Shown: positions 31,965-40,734 of the stretch, in pieces
How the letters are laid out: the number at the start of each line of letters is the position of its first letter
How positions within the stretch are numbered: the first letter of the stretch is position 1
Assembly: GCA_039977295.1 (NCBI GenBank)
Contig: JBDWDN010000012.1
Span: forward strand, 558,001-622,000
Reading direction: 5' to 3'
Length of the DNA: 64,000 nt
Origin: Hellea sp039977295
Lineage (GTDB): Bacteria; Pseudomonadota; Alphaproteobacteria; Caulobacterales; Maricaulaceae
Notes under the pieces: model-generated
What the model was told of the DNA's origin: nothing
What the model saw: only the letters and a program-made list of their open reading frames with translations
Databases searched by the model: none
Position numbers and translations under genes: made by a program

Positions 31965-32834
31965 ATGACCAAAGCGAATGCCACGATTTCGATGCCGCTG
32001 CCAAATGGTGGAACTTATGAAATTGGCAATGATAAGCCGCTGACTATTTTGGCAGGGCCTTGCGCAATGGAAAGCCGCGATCACGCGCTGATGACGGCGG
32101 AACGCCTCAAAAAAATTGGTGATAATGTGGGCATGAACATTGTCTATAAGTCCTCTTATGACAAAGCGAACCGGACAAGCATTCATTCGCCGCGCGGAAT
32201 TGGCCTTGATAAAGCCCTCCCAATTTTTGAAGAGATACGAAGTAAAATTGGCCTGCCATGCCTGACCGATACGCATACGGCTGAGCAAGCCGCTGCTGTA
32301 GGCGCTGTTGTTGACATGCTTCAAATCCCTGCATTTCTGTGCCGCCAAACAGATTTGTTAGTCGCGGCTGCCAAAACCGGGAAAGTCGTCAATGTAAAAA
32401 AGGGTCAGTTTTTGGCCCCAGAAGACATGGGCAATGTCCTGACTAAGGTCGTCGAAGGCGGCAATCCCAATGTGATGGCGTGCGAGCGCGGCGCGAGCTT
32501 TGGCTATAATACTTTGGTGACAGACTTTCGGGGTATATCTACGATGAAAACCTTTGGTTCTCCAGTTGTATTTGATGCGACCCACTCAGTCCAACAACCT
32601 GGCGGGCAGGGCGCAACAAGTGGCGGCCGTCGTGAATTTGTTCCGACATTGGCGCGTGCCGCCGCTTCGATTGGCGTTGCCGCAATATTTATGGAAACCC
32701 ATCCCGATCCGATGAATGCGCCGTCTGATGGCCCCAATATGATTCCGATGGATCAGTTCGAGGCATTACTTTTGGATATTAAGCGCTTTGATGAGCTGTC
32801 CAAGCAATATCCTTTGGCACCCTTATCGCGCTAA
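31965..32834 (+). CDS. kdsA: 3-deoxy-8-phosphooctulonate (Kdo8P) synthase
   Basis: KdsA condenses arabinose-5-phosphate with phosphoenolpyruvate for lipopolysaccharide inner core synthesis. The 289-residue protein has LTILAGPCAMESRDHALMTA, VYKSSYDKANRTSIHSPRG, TDTHTAEQAAAVGAVVDMLQ, IPAFLCRQTDLL, VVNVKKGQFLAPEDM and TMKTFGSPVVFDATHSVQQP. It marks the organism as Gram-negative. Its stop codon interlocks with that of the convergent DUF3089 gene (CTAA at 32831-32834). Confidence 0.96.
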   Translation: MTKANATISMPLPNGGTYEIGNDKPLTILAGPCAMESRDHALMTAERLKKIGDNVGMNIVYKSSYDKANRTSIHSPRGIGLDKALPIFEEIRSKIGLPCLTDTHTAEQAAAVGAVVDMLQIPAFLCRQTDLLVAAAKTGKVVNVKKGQFLAPEDMGNVLTKVVEGGNPNVMACERGASFGYNTLVTDFRGISTMKTFGSPVVFDATHSVQQPGGQGATSGGRREFVPTLARAAASIGVAAIFMETHPDPMNAPSDGPNMIPMDQFEALLLDIKRFDELSKQYPLAPLSR

Positions 32835-34030
32835 TCTTTCACGGGGGTAACGGGGCTGTCTTCAATTTCAATGACGTCAAAGCCGTCCAGCTTTGCGGCG
32901 CGCCTCGGTAGCGTTCCTGAGTCGATCAAGGCTTGAACCCGTTTCTCTGCATTTACGCGCAAGTCCTCATAAAACAGATTTGATGGCAATGTCCTGAACT
33001 TGCCGCCAACCATTAAGGGGCGGCGCAAAGACCGCCTTTTGGGTTTGTCGACATAAAGAATGCCGTCTTCGCACTGCGCGCCAACTTGTTTGGCCATGGC
33101 GGCTGGCTTCATATCAGGATCAAGTCCTTCTGCTGCAACGCCGCCAAGATGCAGGCGTTGCGGCGCGTAGTCTTCGGATCTGTTCCAAAGCAGCGGGTTC
33201 GTGCAGAGCAATGGTCGGCCTTCAACGGAGACATAATCCTGTCCATCATGAACCAAAAGACGGGATATAAAGCGTTTCGCGATAATATCATCGCCGGGCA
33301 TGAAAGCGCCAAAGGCATTAATGCAGCCTGTATCCTCCGAAGTCTCGCAAGGGCTATGGCCCTCCAACGTGGTATCCAGGCTATCGAGTGGAAGCGGGTA
33401 ATCGATAACATAGGCGGCGGCTAAGCGCTGTTTTAACTCACCTTTGAAAAAATCCGCTAAAAGACGCTGCACGTGGCTCGCGCCCTGATTATGTCCGACT
33501 AACACAATAGGACGTTCTGGCGGCGAGTTTTCTAAGAAGACCTTAAAAGCGCGCTTTACGTCTTGATAGGCAAAGTCTTGCGCTTTTCGGGCGTCTTCAC
33601 GCGCCGTCATAAAGCTGTAGAGTGACGCTTGGCGGTAATAGGGGGCAAAAAGCCGGCCTGCACTGCCATAAGGCGCGACATAATTTGGGCGGACAATGCG
33701 CTGTAACTTACTTTTACGCTTTAAATCATCAGAGCGAAGAACCCAATGCTTTCCGCCGCGATAAACGCTAGGCACGACCACAAAGACATCGCCCGCGCTG
33801 GGATGTTCAAAGGGATCAATCGTCAGGTCGGGCCTAGACAGCCAAGCTTCTTCTAGGCTGTAGTCAGGCGCCACAGGCTTAGCATAGGTTTGAAAAGGTT
33901 GTCTCGGGTCTTGGATGGTTTGAAAAATATCATCGCGGTAAAGATAGACAACGCATAGCGTCATGAAGAAAACAAGCAGCCCTGAAAAAAGAAAAGGCTT
34001 CTCTATCTTTATTTTGCCGCTTTTGGTCAT
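32831..34030 (-). CDS. DUF3089 alpha/beta-hydrolase-like protein lacking the nucleophile Ser
   Basis: This 399-residue protein has an N-terminal membrane anchor (FLFSGLLVFFMTLCVVYLY) and a DUF3089 domain: RLFAPYYRQASLYSFM, AQDFAYQDVKRAFKVFLENS and RPIVLVGHNQGASHVQRLLADFF. In lipase-like members the elbow reads GHSQG; here the codon is AAT, giving GHNQG, so the usual nucleophile is missing. The protein may be inactive, or bind a ligand, or use another residue. The rest of the fold, including a late Cys-rich segment (SPCETSEDTGCINAFGAF), is intact. It is convergent with kdsA and divergent from the DUF502 gene. Confidence 0.8.
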   Translation of the reverse strand: MTKSGKIKIEKPFLFSGLLVFFMTLCVVYLYRDDIFQTIQDPRQPFQTYAKPVAPDYSLEEAWLSRPDLTIDPFEHPSAGDVFVVVPSVYRGGKHWVLRSDDLKRKSKLQRIVRPNYVAPYGSAGRLFAPYYRQASLYSFMTAREDARKAQDFAYQDVKRAFKVFLENSPPERPIVLVGHNQGASHVQRLLADFFKGELKQRLAAAYVIDYPLPLDSLDTTLEGHSPCETSEDTGCINAFGAFMPGDDIIAKRFISRLLVHDGQDYVSVEGRPLLCTNPLLWNRSEDYAPQRLHLGGVAAEGLDPDMKPAAMAKQVGAQCEDGILYVDKPKRRSLRRPLMVGGKFRTLPSNLFYEDLRVNAEKRVQALIDSGTLPRRAAKLDGFDVIEIEDSPVTPVKD

Positions 34031-34127
34031 ATCCTCGCCAATATTTATATCTTATAGCTAAGGATATTCGCAGGTCAGGTATAGGGTGGAATGCATCCCA
34101 TGACGTGTTTTTAATGGATTGAAAAAA

Positions 34128-34862
34128 ATGACCGATGAAGAAATTGAAATAGATAGGCGCGAAGGCACGTCCCGTTTCAAATTTGTCCGCTGGTTTCGTA
34201 ATCGCTTCTTTACGGGCGTCATTATCGCCCTGCCAGTGATTGCGACCGTGGCAGGCGTGTCTTGGATCGTTCAAAAAATAGATAATAATGTTCTGAGGTT
34301 TTTACCTGGCCAGATTAACCCCCGAACATATTTAGGGTTTGATATCCCAGGGCTCGGTCTCATCATATCCTTTGTGCTTTTGGTTTTGCTGGGCATTATC
34401 GCGTCTAACTTCATTGGAAATTCAGTCATCCGGGCGGGCGAGCGTCTCTTGGCGCGGGTTCCTGTCGTTAGCCCAATTTATAACGCGCTTAAGCAGATCG
34501 TGACGACTGTGGCGCAGCAAAAAGACCGGGCCTTTCGCGACGTTTGCTTGCTCGAATATCCTCGCAAAGGGCTTTATGCGATTGGTTTTGTAACGGCTGA
34601 TTTGTCTGGCGCGCCCGCGGAAAAACTGCCTAAAGGTTACGTTTGCGTTTTTGTTCCAACCACGCCGAATCCTACATCTGGCTTCCTGCTTTTTGTAAAG
34701 GAAACAGACATTGAGATTTTGGATATGACGCCTGAAGAAGGCGCTAAGATGATCATCTCTGGCGGCATGGTGTCCTCAAATGAGGCGGTGCAGGGGGACG
34801 ATCCTGAGATGGATAAGCTTTTGCGCAAACCCGGAAAGCTAAAGATTACCCCGCCTTCATAA
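34128..34862 (+). CDS. DUF502 family membrane protein
   Basis: This 244-residue inner-membrane protein of the DUF502 family starts at ATG 34128; a TTG at 34119 is possible but less likely. It has two transmembrane helices, about residues 26-47 (FFTGVIIALPVIATVAGVSW) and 70-95 (PGLGLIISFVLLVLLGIIAS), followed by the family block RVPVVSPIYNALKQIVTTV, LLEYPRKGLYAIGFVTADL, CVFVPTTPNPTSGFLLFV and MISGGMVSSNE. The family's function is unknown. The last 17 bp overlap the end of convergent recG. Confidence 0.9.
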   Translation: MTDEEIEIDRREGTSRFKFVRWFRNRFFTGVIIALPVIATVAGVSWIVQKIDNNVLRFLPGQINPRTYLGFDIPGLGLIISFVLLVLLGIIASNFIGNSVIRAGERLLARVPVVSPIYNALKQIVTTVAQQKDRAFRDVCLLEYPRKGLYAIGFVTADLSGAPAEKLPKGYVCVFVPTTPNPTSGFLLFVKETDIEILDMTPEEGAKMIISGGMVSSNEAVQGDDPEMDKLLRKPGKLKITPPS

Positions 34863-36927
34863 GTGCAACGCCGAAATCTTGTTCAAATAGGTATAGGAGA
34901 GTTCTCGCCGCTTCGCCGCGAGGTGACGTCAGCTCTGGATCTATTTGGGCCAATAAGCGGGCGTCTTGAACGGCGGTCTCTAATAAAGCCTTATGCTTAT
35001 CAAGATCAGCAAGCTTGTAATTGGGTAGTCCGCTTTGCTTTGCCCCCAAAAGGTCACCTGAACCGCGCAATTCCCAGTCTTTTTCGGCGATTAGGAAGCC
35101 ATCTTCGCTTTGGCGCATAATCTCAAGCCGGGCTTTCCCATTCACCGAGAGCGGGCCTTTATACATGAGCAGACATGTGGATTGCTTATCACCGCGTCCA
35201 ACACGTCCGCGCAATTGATGAAGCTGCGCGAGGCCAAAACGTTCGGCGTGTTCTATCACCATTATTGTGGCATTGGGCGCATCGACGCCGACTTCGATTA
35301 CGGTGGTCGCAACGAGGATATCATATTCGCCTCGTTTGAAAGCTTGCGACATAGCTTCTTTTTCCTTCGCGGAGAGCCGGCCATGCAGCAAGCCAACACG
35401 GCTTCCAAATATGGCTGTTAGCTGCCTATGGCGATCTTCCACAGAAGACAGGTCAATCAGTTCACTATCCTCGACAAGCGGGCATACCCAATAGACTTGA
35501 TCGCCCTTTTTTATGGCTCTGCCAACACCATCTATGACGTCATCCAGACGCTGTAGGGGCAGGATACGGGTCTCAATAGGTTTGCGGCCTGCAGGCTTTT
35601 CATCAAGCTTTGATACATCCAAATCGCCATAGGCGGTGAGAGCAAGTGTGCGGGGAATGGGCGTTGCTGTCATGACTAACAGATCAGGGTTATGGCCTTT
35701 TTCAGTAAGCTTGAGGCGGTCATGAACACCAAAACGGTGCTGCTCATCGATGATAACGAGACCTAAATCTTTAAATTCAACGCCGTCCTGAAAAAGCGCA
35801 TGAGTTCCAACGACCACATCGATATAGCCTTCGGTTAAACCCGTCGCGAGCGCTTGGCGAGGTTTGCCTTTATCTCGGCCTGTTACGGCCTCGACAGTCA
35901 GACCTACGGGCTCAAGCATGGCTTTTAGGGTTTGCGCGTGTTGCCTTGCTAATATTTCAGTTGGGGCCATCATCGCGACCTGCGCGCCGGCTTCGGCGGC
36001 TTGAGCGCAAGCCATCGCGGCAACAAATGTTTTACCAGCGCCGACATCACCTTGAAGCAATCGCGCCATGCGGAAAGGCGATGTCATATCGGCGCTTATT
36101 TCGGCAAAAGCATGTGTCTGCGCGCCTGTCGGTTTGAACGGCGCGCCTTTTAGAAGGTCATCGACATATTGTCCCGTCGCCGCCAAAGCGCGGCCCTTCG
36201 CGCGGCGCGTATTTTCTCGCACGAGTGCCATCGCCAATTGCTTGGCGAGAAGCTCGTCATAAGCGAGGCGCAGGCGGGGTGGGGCGTCTACTTTGACATC
36301 CACTGGGTGCTCGGGTGCATGGAGACGGATGATAGCTTCATGAAAGCTTGGCCAATCTTGTTGGGTGAGCATCGCGTCGTCTAGCCATTCGGGAAGTGTT
36401 GGCAATTTTTGTAGCGCGCCCATCACAGCTTTGCGGGCTACTTTTTGAGAGAGCCCCGCCGATAAAGGGTAAAGCGTCTCATAGAGCGGCAGTTCATCCG
36501 CATTTTCAGGTGCAAGCACGTAATCTGGATGAGTCATTTGCAATTCAGCATTATAGACTTCGGTTTTGCCTGAGATGATGCGCTCTGACCCTTCTGGCAA
36601 AGTGCGCCGTAAATAATCCGCGCGAGCTTTGAAAAAGGTCAGTGTCATATCGCCCGTTTCGTCAAAGGCGCGAATACGGTAAGGGCGGTTGCGATCATGC
36701 GGTGCCATATGGGTGCCTACAGTTACCGTGAACGTGCAAATCTCATCCGTCTTGGCTTCAGATATTTTGGGGCTATAGCTGCGGTCTATTAATCCGCTGG
36801 GCGGCGTCAGGAGGAGATCTTTCACCCGTGTTCCCATAGCGCGGCCTAAGGCTTCGGACACGCGCGGGCCGACACCTTTGAGGGCCGTCACATCTGCAAA
36901 GACAGGAAATAGGGATTGTGGACGCAT
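34846..36927 (-). CDS. recG: ATP-dependent DNA helicase RecG
   Basis: RecG remodels stalled forks and Holliday junctions. The 693-residue protein has the N-terminal wedge/OB part (LKGVGPRVSEALGRAMG, ICTFTVTVGTHMAPHDRNRP), then SF2 helicase motifs: Walker A LLQGDVGAGKTFVAAMACAQ (Lys299), TGRDKGKPR, DEQHRFG (motif II), TATPIPRTLALTAYGDL and the C-terminal TTVIEVGVDAPNATIMVIEH, QLHQLRGRVGRG. It is divergent from sdhE-mfd across 72 bp, placing two fork/transcription-repair translocases side by side. No unusual feature apart from the 3' overlap with DUF502. Confidence 0.96.
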   Translation of the reverse strand: MRPQSLFPVFADVTALKGVGPRVSEALGRAMGTRVKDLLLTPPSGLIDRSYSPKISEAKTDEICTFTVTVGTHMAPHDRNRPYRIRAFDETGDMTLTFFKARADYLRRTLPEGSERIISGKTEVYNAELQMTHPDYVLAPENADELPLYETLYPLSAGLSQKVARKAVMGALQKLPTLPEWLDDAMLTQQDWPSFHEAIIRLHAPEHPVDVKVDAPPRLRLAYDELLAKQLAMALVRENTRRAKGRALAATGQYVDDLLKGAPFKPTGAQTHAFAEISADMTSPFRMARLLQGDVGAGKTFVAAMACAQAAEAGAQVAMMAPTEILARQHAQTLKAMLEPVGLTVEAVTGRDKGKPRQALATGLTEGYIDVVVGTHALFQDGVEFKDLGLVIIDEQHRFGVHDRLKLTEKGHNPDLLVMTATPIPRTLALTAYGDLDVSKLDEKPAGRKPIETRILPLQRLDDVIDGVGRAIKKGDQVYWVCPLVEDSELIDLSSVEDRHRQLTAIFGSRVGLLHGRLSAKEKEAMSQAFKRGEYDILVATTVIEVGVDAPNATIMVIEHAERFGLAQLHQLRGRVGRGDKQSTCLLMYKGPLSVNGKARLEIMRQSEDGFLIAEKDWELRGSGDLLGAKQSGLPNYKLADLDKHKALLETAVQDARLLAQIDPELTSPRGEAARTLLYLFEQDFGVALMKAG

Positions 36928-36999
36928 TTATGTAATAAATCCTAAGTTTAACCCATCCGCAAGTGACAGACCAAACGAATATAGCTAAAGGACGCGACT

Positions 37000-37254
37000 A
37001 TGTTAGATGCAAGACGAAAAAGACTGGTTTACCGCGCCAATTATCGAGGCTTCAAAGAAGCGGATATGATTCTGGGGGGATTCGCCAAGGCGTATATGGA
37101 AACGCTGACCGACGAAGAGGTCACTCAATTCGAGACTCTTTTAGAGGCTGCCGACCATGATATTTATGATTGGATTACGGAAAAGTTTCCTGTGCCAGCC
37201 AATTATGACACGCCTTTATTTGCGCGCGTCCGAGACTTTAAGCCCGTTAGCTAA
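37000..37254 (+). CDS. sdhE: Succinate dehydrogenase assembly factor 2 (FAD assembly factor)
   Basis: This 84-residue protein is a small factor that promotes covalent FAD attachment to SdhA. The diagnostic RGxxEAD motif is present as YRGFKEADMILGGFAKAYME, followed by LTDEEVTQFETLLEAADHDIYDWI. ATG 37000 has AAAGGAC upstream. The mfd start codon GTG follows the TAA stop directly, so the two are translated as a coupled pair, a frequent alphaproteobacterial arrangement. Confidence 0.93.
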   Translation: MLDARRKRLVYRANYRGFKEADMILGGFAKAYMETLTDEEVTQFETLLEAADHDIYDWITEKFPVPANYDTPLFARVRDFKPVS

Positions 37255-40200
37255 GTGCAAATTCAACTCAACCGATATGCAAGCCGTGAGCTTGACCTTA
37301 TTGCGGCTGGCCTGCCCGAGGGCGCGGACGCGCTTGTCTTTACCAAGGCCGTGCGCCAGCGTCGTGGACGGGCGATGTTTGTTGCGCGCGACGATACCCG
37401 CGCCTCTGGCTTTATCGCGGCGTGCCGGTTTTTTGCGCCGGACATTCCCGTTATCTCGCTCCCGTCTTGGGATTGCCTGCCTTATGATCGCGTCTCGCCC
37501 AGCCGAACGTTAGCCGCGAGACGTGCTGCTGCGTTACACAGCTTATTGATTGCGCCAACCGACACCCCTCTTATCGTTGTCACAACAGCCAATGCTGCGA
37601 CACAAAAAGTCACGCCACGTTCTATCATTGCGAATGCAGGATTTCGGGCGCGAGCAGGGCAACAGCTTCGGCGCGAAGTTCTTGAAGTCTATCTTTCAGA
37701 TAATGGATATTCTCGGGCCTCAACTGTTATGGAGGCTGGAGACTTTGCTATTCGCGGCGGCTTGATTGATATTTTTCCGCCAGCTTTAGAAGACCCTATA
37801 AGGCTTGATTTCTTCGGTGATGAATTGGAAAGCATCCGCGCCTTTGATGTTGAAACTCAGCGCACGACCAAAAAACTTAAAGATGTTCATCTAGCCCCCG
37901 TAAGCGAAGTTCTAATGTCGGATTTGGCGGTTGGAACATTTCGTAAGAATTATATCGCGGCTTTCGGCGGCGGCGTCAGCAAAGACCCAATCTATGCATC
38001 TGTTGTCGAGGGCATTCGGCCGCAAGGCATTGAGCATTATCTGCCGCTCTTTTATCCCGACCTTGAAACTATTTTCGATTATGCAGGCGCAGATACGCTG
38101 ATTGCTTTTGACGGTTTGCTCGAAGAAGCGCGTTCTGAACGGCGCGATCTTGTTGAGGACTTTTACAGCTCACGCCAAGAATATGTCGAAGCGCGAGACA
38201 CAGGTTCTGGCGATCCGGCTAAATCAGCGGGTGTTTATCGTCCGCTTCCAAGCGAGCGGCTTTATATTGATGATGCGGTCTGGAGCGAGATTACTGAGCC
38301 TCTACAAACGCGAAACCATACTGCTTTCATCCCGCCTGACGCTGTCAATAAAGTCGATTTTGGCGGCCAGATGGGACGTAGCTTCTCAATTGAGCGCCGC
38401 ACAGAAGGGGCCAATGTCTTCGAAGCCGTTGTCGATTATGTTCGGACGTTAAAGAATTCCAAGCAGCGCATCTTGATTGCGGCATGGACGCAAGGATCTT
38501 CAGAGCGCCTAGGGAGCGTCCTTGAAGATCATAATCTTATCGCGTCTCAAGAAAATCGCGGTCCAGATGCGCTGACGGTTCCGCTTGGAACTGTGCGGCG
38601 CGTGATATTGCCCATCGAACACGGTTTCACATTTGGCGATCTTACCGTCATTTCAGAGCAAGATATTCTGGGCGACCGCCTCGTTAATCGTGGACGTAAG
38701 CGCAAAGCAAAGAATTTTATCTCCGAAGCGGCGGCGCTGACGCCTGGCGATTTGATTATTCATATTGATCATGGTCTCGGGCGTTACCTTGGCCTTCAAA
38801 CGCTGCAAGTGCAAAACGCGCCGCATGACTGCCTACAGCTCGAATATCATGGCGGCGCGAAGCTTTATCTACCCGTTGAGAATATTGAATTGCTGTCGCG
38901 CTACGGTTCGGCAGGTGAGGGCGCTGTTCTTGATAAGCTTGGCGGCGTCGCTTGGCAGTCACGTAAAGCCAAAGCCAAACAATGTCTTAAAGATATGGCG
39001 GGTGAACTTATCGTCATTGCGGCTAAGCGCGCTATGCGAAGATGTGAACCGACGATTATCGAAGACGGGCCTTATAACGAATTTTGCGCGCGCTTCCCTT
39101 ACGCAGAAACTGATGATCAACTTAGCGCGATTGAAGACGTCTTTAGTGACTTGCGCAGCGGTAAGCCCATGGACCGCCTCATCTGTGGTGATGTCGGCTT
39201 TGGTAAAACCGAAGTTGCGCTACGCGCGGCATTTGCCGTTGCGATGAGCGGTAAACAGATTGCTATCGTTGCTCCGACGACAATTCTCTCGCGTCAGCAT
39301 TTCAAAACCTTCTCTGAACGGTTTAGAGGATGGCCCGTAAAAGTGCGGCAGTTGTCTCGGTTAGTCTCGACTAAAGACGCCAAGATCACAAAGGAAGAAC
39401 TCGCTAAGGGGCAGTGCGAGATTGTGATTGGTACACATGCGCTGCTCGCCAAGTCTATTCAGTTTTCTGATTTGGGCATGATAATTGTCGACGAAGAACA
39501 GCGCTTTGGTGTGCAGCACAAAGAGCGCTTAAAGTCTCTTCGCGCCGATATGCATGTCTTGACACTCACGGCGACCCCTATTCCGCGCACATTACAAATG
39601 GCGCTTTCAGGTATCCGAGATCTCTCACTCATCGCAACGCCGCCTGTCGACCGCTTGGCTGTGCGCACTTATATCTCGCCCTTTGATGAAGTCTCTATTC
39701 GCAAGGCGATCTTACGAGAGCGTTATCGCGGCGGTCAGTCATTCTTTGTTGCGCCGCGAATTGCCGATATTCCCCGCATTGAAGAGTTTATGCGCAATTC
39801 CGTGCCAGAAGTGAAATACGTTATTGCTCATGGCCAAATGGCGCCCGGCGCGCTTGAGGATATTATGACGGCTTTCTATGATGGCCAATATGATGTGCTG
39901 ATTTCGACCTCAATCATTGAGAGCGGGATCGATATTCCGTCGGCAAATACGATGATTATATACCGGGCCGACAGGTTTGGGCTCGCGCAGCTTTATCAAA
40001 TGCGGGGCCGAGTGGGGCGCTCGAAAGTGCGCGCTTATGCTTATCTAACGATGCCAGAAGCGCATATGGCAACGCAAGGCGCGCAGCAGCGGCTCAAAAT
40101 TTTACAATCTCTTGATACGCTCGGAGCTGGCTTCACCCTCGCCAGTCATGATCTGGACATGCGCGGCGGAGGTAACCCGCTCGGCGAGGAACAATCTGGT

Positions 40201-40734
40201 CATATTAAAGATCTCGGCGTCGAGCTTTACCAGCATATGCTTGAGGAGGCCGTTGCGGAGCTACGCAATGACGAAACGATTAAAGACCAGAGCTGGTCAC
40301 CGCAGGTCAATGTCGGCGTCGCTATCCTCATTCCAGAGGGCTACATTCAGGACCTCAATCTACGCCTCGCGACCTACCGCCGTATTTCAGAGATTGAAGA
40401 TGATGAAGCTGGCGACGCTTTGGCGGCTGAACTTATCGACCGCTTCGGCAAATTGCCTGAAGAAGTGGACTCCCTGTTAAAAGTCATGAAAATCAAGCGC
40501 CTATGCCGTAAGGCTCATGTCGAGAAAGTTGATGCGGGGCCGATGGGTGTTGTATTGACGGTGCGCCATAAAGACGTTTCCGATCCCTCAGTCATCATGA
40601 ACGCGATTACGCAGAACTCGGGATGGCGTTTGCGCCCAGATCAAACGATTTTGGTTAAAGGTAATTTTGCCAAACCTATGCCGCGTCTGCGAGGCACCGA
40701 ACGCGCTGTCAAAGCTCTGATAACGATGTCTTAG
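37255..40734 (+). CDS. mfd: Transcription-repair coupling factor
   Basis: Mfd removes RNA polymerase stalled at DNA lesions and recruits UvrA. The 1159-residue protein has full family length: a UvrB-like N-terminal region (about 1-350), the RNA-polymerase-interacting domain (about 495-560; GDLIIHIDHGLGRYLGLQTL), SF2 translocase motifs with Walker A CGDVGFGKTEVALRAAFAVA (Lys651), DEEQRFGVQHKE, TATPIPRTLQMALSGIRDLS and IESGIDIPSANTMIIYRADR, and a C-terminal TRCF domain. The start is GTG, immediately after the sdhE stop. Its stop interlocks with the convergent PopA-like gene (TTAG at 40731-40734). Confidence 0.96.
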   Translation: MQIQLNRYASRELDLIAAGLPEGADALVFTKAVRQRRGRAMFVARDDTRASGFIAACRFFAPDIPVISLPSWDCLPYDRVSPSRTLAARRAAALHSLLIAPTDTPLIVVTTANAATQKVTPRSIIANAGFRARAGQQLRREVLEVYLSDNGYSRASTVMEAGDFAIRGGLIDIFPPALEDPIRLDFFGDELESIRAFDVETQRTTKKLKDVHLAPVSEVLMSDLAVGTFRKNYIAAFGGGVSKDPIYASVVEGIRPQGIEHYLPLFYPDLETIFDYAGADTLIAFDGLLEEARSERRDLVEDFYSSRQEYVEARDTGSGDPAKSAGVYRPLPSERLYIDDAVWSEITEPLQTRNHTAFIPPDAVNKVDFGGQMGRSFSIERRTEGANVFEAVVDYVRTLKNSKQRILIAAWTQGSSERLGSVLEDHNLIASQENRGPDALTVPLGTVRRVILPIEHGFTFGDLTVISEQDILGDRLVNRGRKRKAKNFISEAAALTPGDLIIHIDHGLGRYLGLQTLQVQNAPHDCLQLEYHGGAKLYLPVENIELLSRYGSAGEGAVLDKLGGVAWQSRKAKAKQCLKDMAGELIVIAAKRAMRRCEPTIIEDGPYNEFCARFPYAETDDQLSAIEDVFSDLRSGKPMDRLICGDVGFGKTEVALRAAFAVAMSGKQIAIVAPTTILSRQHFKTFSERFRGWPVKVRQLSRLVSTKDAKITKEELAKGQCEIVIGTHALLAKSIQFSDLGMIIVDEEQRFGVQHKERLKSLRADMHVLTLTATPIPRTLQMALSGIRDLSLIATPPVDRLAVRTYISPFDEVSIRKAILRERYRGGQSFFVAPRIADIPRIEEFMRNSVPEVKYVIAHGQMAPGALEDIMTAFYDGQYDVLISTSIIESGIDIPSANTMIIYRADRFGLAQLYQMRGRVGRSKVRAYAYLTMPEAHMATQGAQQRLKILQSLDTLGAGFTLASHDLDMRGGGNPLGEEQSGHIKDLGVELYQHMLEEAVAELRNDETIKDQSWSPQVNVGVAILIPEGYIQDLNLRLATYRRISEIEDDEAGDALAAELIDRFGKLPEEVDSLLKVMKIKRLCRKAHVEKVDAGPMGVVLTVRHKDVSDPSVIMNAITQNSGWRLRPDQTILVKGNFAKPMPRLRGTERAVKALITMS

